This document shows positions 6,369 through 7,309 of a stretch of 7,309 bases of DNA, piece by piece. Source of the stretch: Coriobacteriales bacterium (lineage in GTDB: Bacteria > Actinomycetota > Coriobacteriia > Coriobacteriales > QAMH01); the NCBI GenBank assembly GCA_024408695.1, contig JAKSUU010000049.1:1-7309 (forward strand), read 5' to 3'. The stretch's first letter is position 1. Each line of letters opens with the position of its first letter. The notes beneath the pieces are model-generated. The model saw nothing but the letters and a program-made list of their open reading frames with translations, made no database searches and had not been told where the DNA came from. Both the position numbers and the translations under genes were made by a program.

Positions 6369-7082
6369 ATGTTAAAAGCTATTATAGTTGATGATGAAGC
6401 GCCTGCAAGGTCAGAACTACATTTTTTGTTAGATGAAACAAAAATGGTTCAGGTTGTTGCAGAGGCAGCAAATGTGCGCGAGGCAATGGAAAAAATCCAT
6501 AAGTTTCGTTGTGATATTTTATTTTTGGATGTTAACATGCCAGGTGTAAATGGTATAGAGTTAGCCGAATCATTGCGTATTTTGCGCAATCCTCCATATA
6601 TAATTTTTGTTACAGCTTATAGTGAATATGCTGTTAAAGCGTTTGAAATTAATGTTACAGATTACCTTGTAAAACCCGTTGAGACAGAGCGTTTAATTAA
6701 GTCTATCAATAAAGTTAAAAGTTTAATTGCTAGTTCTGGTAAGCCAAGTGCAACAAACAGAATTGCTGTTGAAAAAGGTGGTAAAAAACTATTTGTCTCA
6801 ACCGATAAAATCCGCTACATTATGTCTAAAGATGATTATTCTTATATCTACACAAAGCAAGATAGGTATTTGTCTACAGAATCGCTTGCACATCTTGAAG
6901 AAAAATTAGAAACATCTAAGTTTTTTAGGGTTCACAGACGCTATCTTGTAAATCTTAACTTTGTAAGCGCTGTCGAAACTGCTTCTGGCGGAACTTTACT
7001 GTTGCAAATAAAGGGAGAAGAAGAAAAAATTCCAGTTTCAAGAAGAAGATGCGCTGCGCTAAAAAAGACTCTTGACCTTTAA
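6369..7082 (+). CDS. LytTR-family response regulator
   Basis: Cytoplasmic DNA-binding response regulator, 237 residues from this ATG. The receiver domain (1-118) has the acidic pair Asp8/Asp9 in IIVDDE, phospho-accepting Asp54 in FLDVNMPG, Thr82 in VTAY and Lys102 in LVKPV. A short linker leads to the LytTR domain (about 131-237), with KIRYIMSKDDYSYIY, FFRVHRRYLVNLNFV (186-200) and IPVSRRR (221-227) as typical landmarks. Its partner is almost certainly the kinase directly upstream. The ATG at 6369 gives the usual MLKAIIVDDE start; an in-frame TTG at 6363 would add two residues and lies nearer the only purine-rich stretch (AAGAGAAA, 6346-6353), so the start is uncertain by two codons. Homologues include LytR, BtsR and YpdB. 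Its DNA target sites cannot be assigned from this window. Confidence 0.94.
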   Translation: MLKAIIVDDEAPARSELHFLLDETKMVQVVAEAANVREAMEKIHKFRCDILFLDVNMPGVNGIELAESLRILRNPPYIIFVTAYSEYAVKAFEINVTDYLVKPVETERLIKSINKVKSLIASSGKPSATNRIAVEKGGKKLFVSTDKIRYIMSKDDYSYIYTKQDRYLSTESLAHLEEKLETSKFFRVHRRYLVNLNFVSAVETASGGTLLLQIKGEEEKIPVSRRRCAALKKTLDL

Positions 7083-7101
7083 TTATAAGAAAGGAATTAT
7101 T

Positions 7102-7302
7102 ATGACAATTTTTACATCATTAGGACTGCCAAGTTTTATTTTAGCTTCTATGAGTTTTCTTTTAGATGCCCAAGAAGGGTGCATTGAAATTTTTGGCTTC
7201 CAAGTTCCTATTATTGCCGTTGTCATCGTAGTTATTGTTGTTATTGCAGTTCTTGTTGGCTTTTTCCTTAAAGGTTTTATACAAGAAATGAAAAAGAAAT
7301 AA
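7102..7302 (+). CDS. Small single-span membrane protein, unknown function
   Basis: Predicted 66-residue protein. A moderately hydrophobic N-terminal stretch (residues 3-21) precedes an acidic turn (DAQEG, 22-26), then a strongly hydrophobic Val/Ile-rich membrane span (about 36-57), ending in the basic tail KKK. A very good ribosome binding site (AAAGGA, 7090-7095, six bases before the ATG) fixes this start; an earlier in-frame TTG at 7072 lies inside the regulator gene and has no such site. The gene begins 19 bases after the regulator stop and so is probably co-transcribed with it. I do not recognise a family. It could be an accessory subunit of a transporter encoded just past the window edge, a small modulator of the kinase, or a small hydrophobic peptide with another role. 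Confidence 0.75.
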   Translation: MTIFTSLGLPSFILASMSFLLDAQEGCIEIFGFQVPIIAVVIVVIVVIAVLVGFFLKGFIQEMKKK

Positions 7303-7305
7303 TTT

Positions 7306-7309
7306 ATGA
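7306..7309 (+). other. Possible start codon of the next gene at the right edge
   Basis: ATG at 7306-7308 is three bases past the stop of the small membrane protein, the same spacing as between the glycosyltransferase-like and kinase genes. Only one base follows it, so nothing can be said about a product. A tightly coupled downstream gene is an inference. Confidence 0.3.

Noticed and set aside
6331..6375. Short upstream reading frame (MLKCFKRNFYIWLC) ending over the regulator start codon
   Set aside because: It has no ribosome binding site, its ATG lies inside the -10-like box, and the likeness of its MLK start to the regulator comes from a repeated ATGTTAAAA. A chance frame is more likely than a leader peptide.
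7072..7101. Upstream TTG start for the 66-residue protein, giving a 76-residue product
   Set aside because: It lies inside the regulator coding sequence without a ribosome binding site, while the ATG at 7102 has AAAGGA six bases upstream.

Overview
The window comes from a low-GC (AT-rich) bacterium using the standard bacterial code: TGA ends the peptidase gene, and TAA and TAG end others. A LytS/LytTR two-component pair, a YtxH-like protein and a membrane-tethered papain-type peptidase with a lectin-like domain point to a Gram-positive lineage (Bacillota, or a low-GC Coriobacteriia-type actinobacterium). The sequence alone does not settle which. No rRNA, tRNA, CRISPR array, insertion sequence or convincing Rho-independent terminator was seen, and no gene-free stretch exceeds about 105 bases.

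Layout: positions 1-696 (minus strand) hold the N-terminal 232 codons of an adenine deaminase that runs off the left edge. A 105-base divergent spacer separates it from six plus-strand genes and one further plus-strand gene start cut by the right edge. First is a 543-residue C1A (papain-like) cysteine peptidase with an N-terminal membrane segment (802-2433). After a 96-base spacer with a 14-bp palindrome and an extended -10 promoter candidate comes a run of three genes: a YtxH-like small protein (2530-2919), a PRC-barrel-like protein (2978-3748) and a GT-A-like putative glycosyltransferase (3767-5017). Three bases later a LytS-type sensor histidine kinase begins (5021-6304), followed by a LytTR response regulator (6369-7082), a 66-residue single-span membrane protein (7102-7302), and a possible next start codon at 7306.

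How they may work together: the kinase and regulator form a complete phosphorelay pair with all signature residues visible. The kinase has almost no extracellular part, so its input is probably the GAF domain or the membrane. Kinase/regulator pairs of this type (BtsS/BtsR and YpdA/YpdB in E. coli) often control a neighbouring transporter gene, so the tiny membrane protein and the gene starting at the right edge are the best target candidates. The YtxH, PRC-barrel and glycosyltransferase-like proteins all carry Lys/Ala-rich amphipathic helical stretches and look like a cell-surface or membrane-associated module, but their function is not known.

The most interesting non-coding signal is a 27-base block with 22 identical positions found before both the YtxH gene (2471-2497) and the regulator gene (6314-6340). 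It has the form AATTTGC-N10-ATGTTAWAAT. It could be a shared promoter type or a shared regulator site that ties the two gene groups together.
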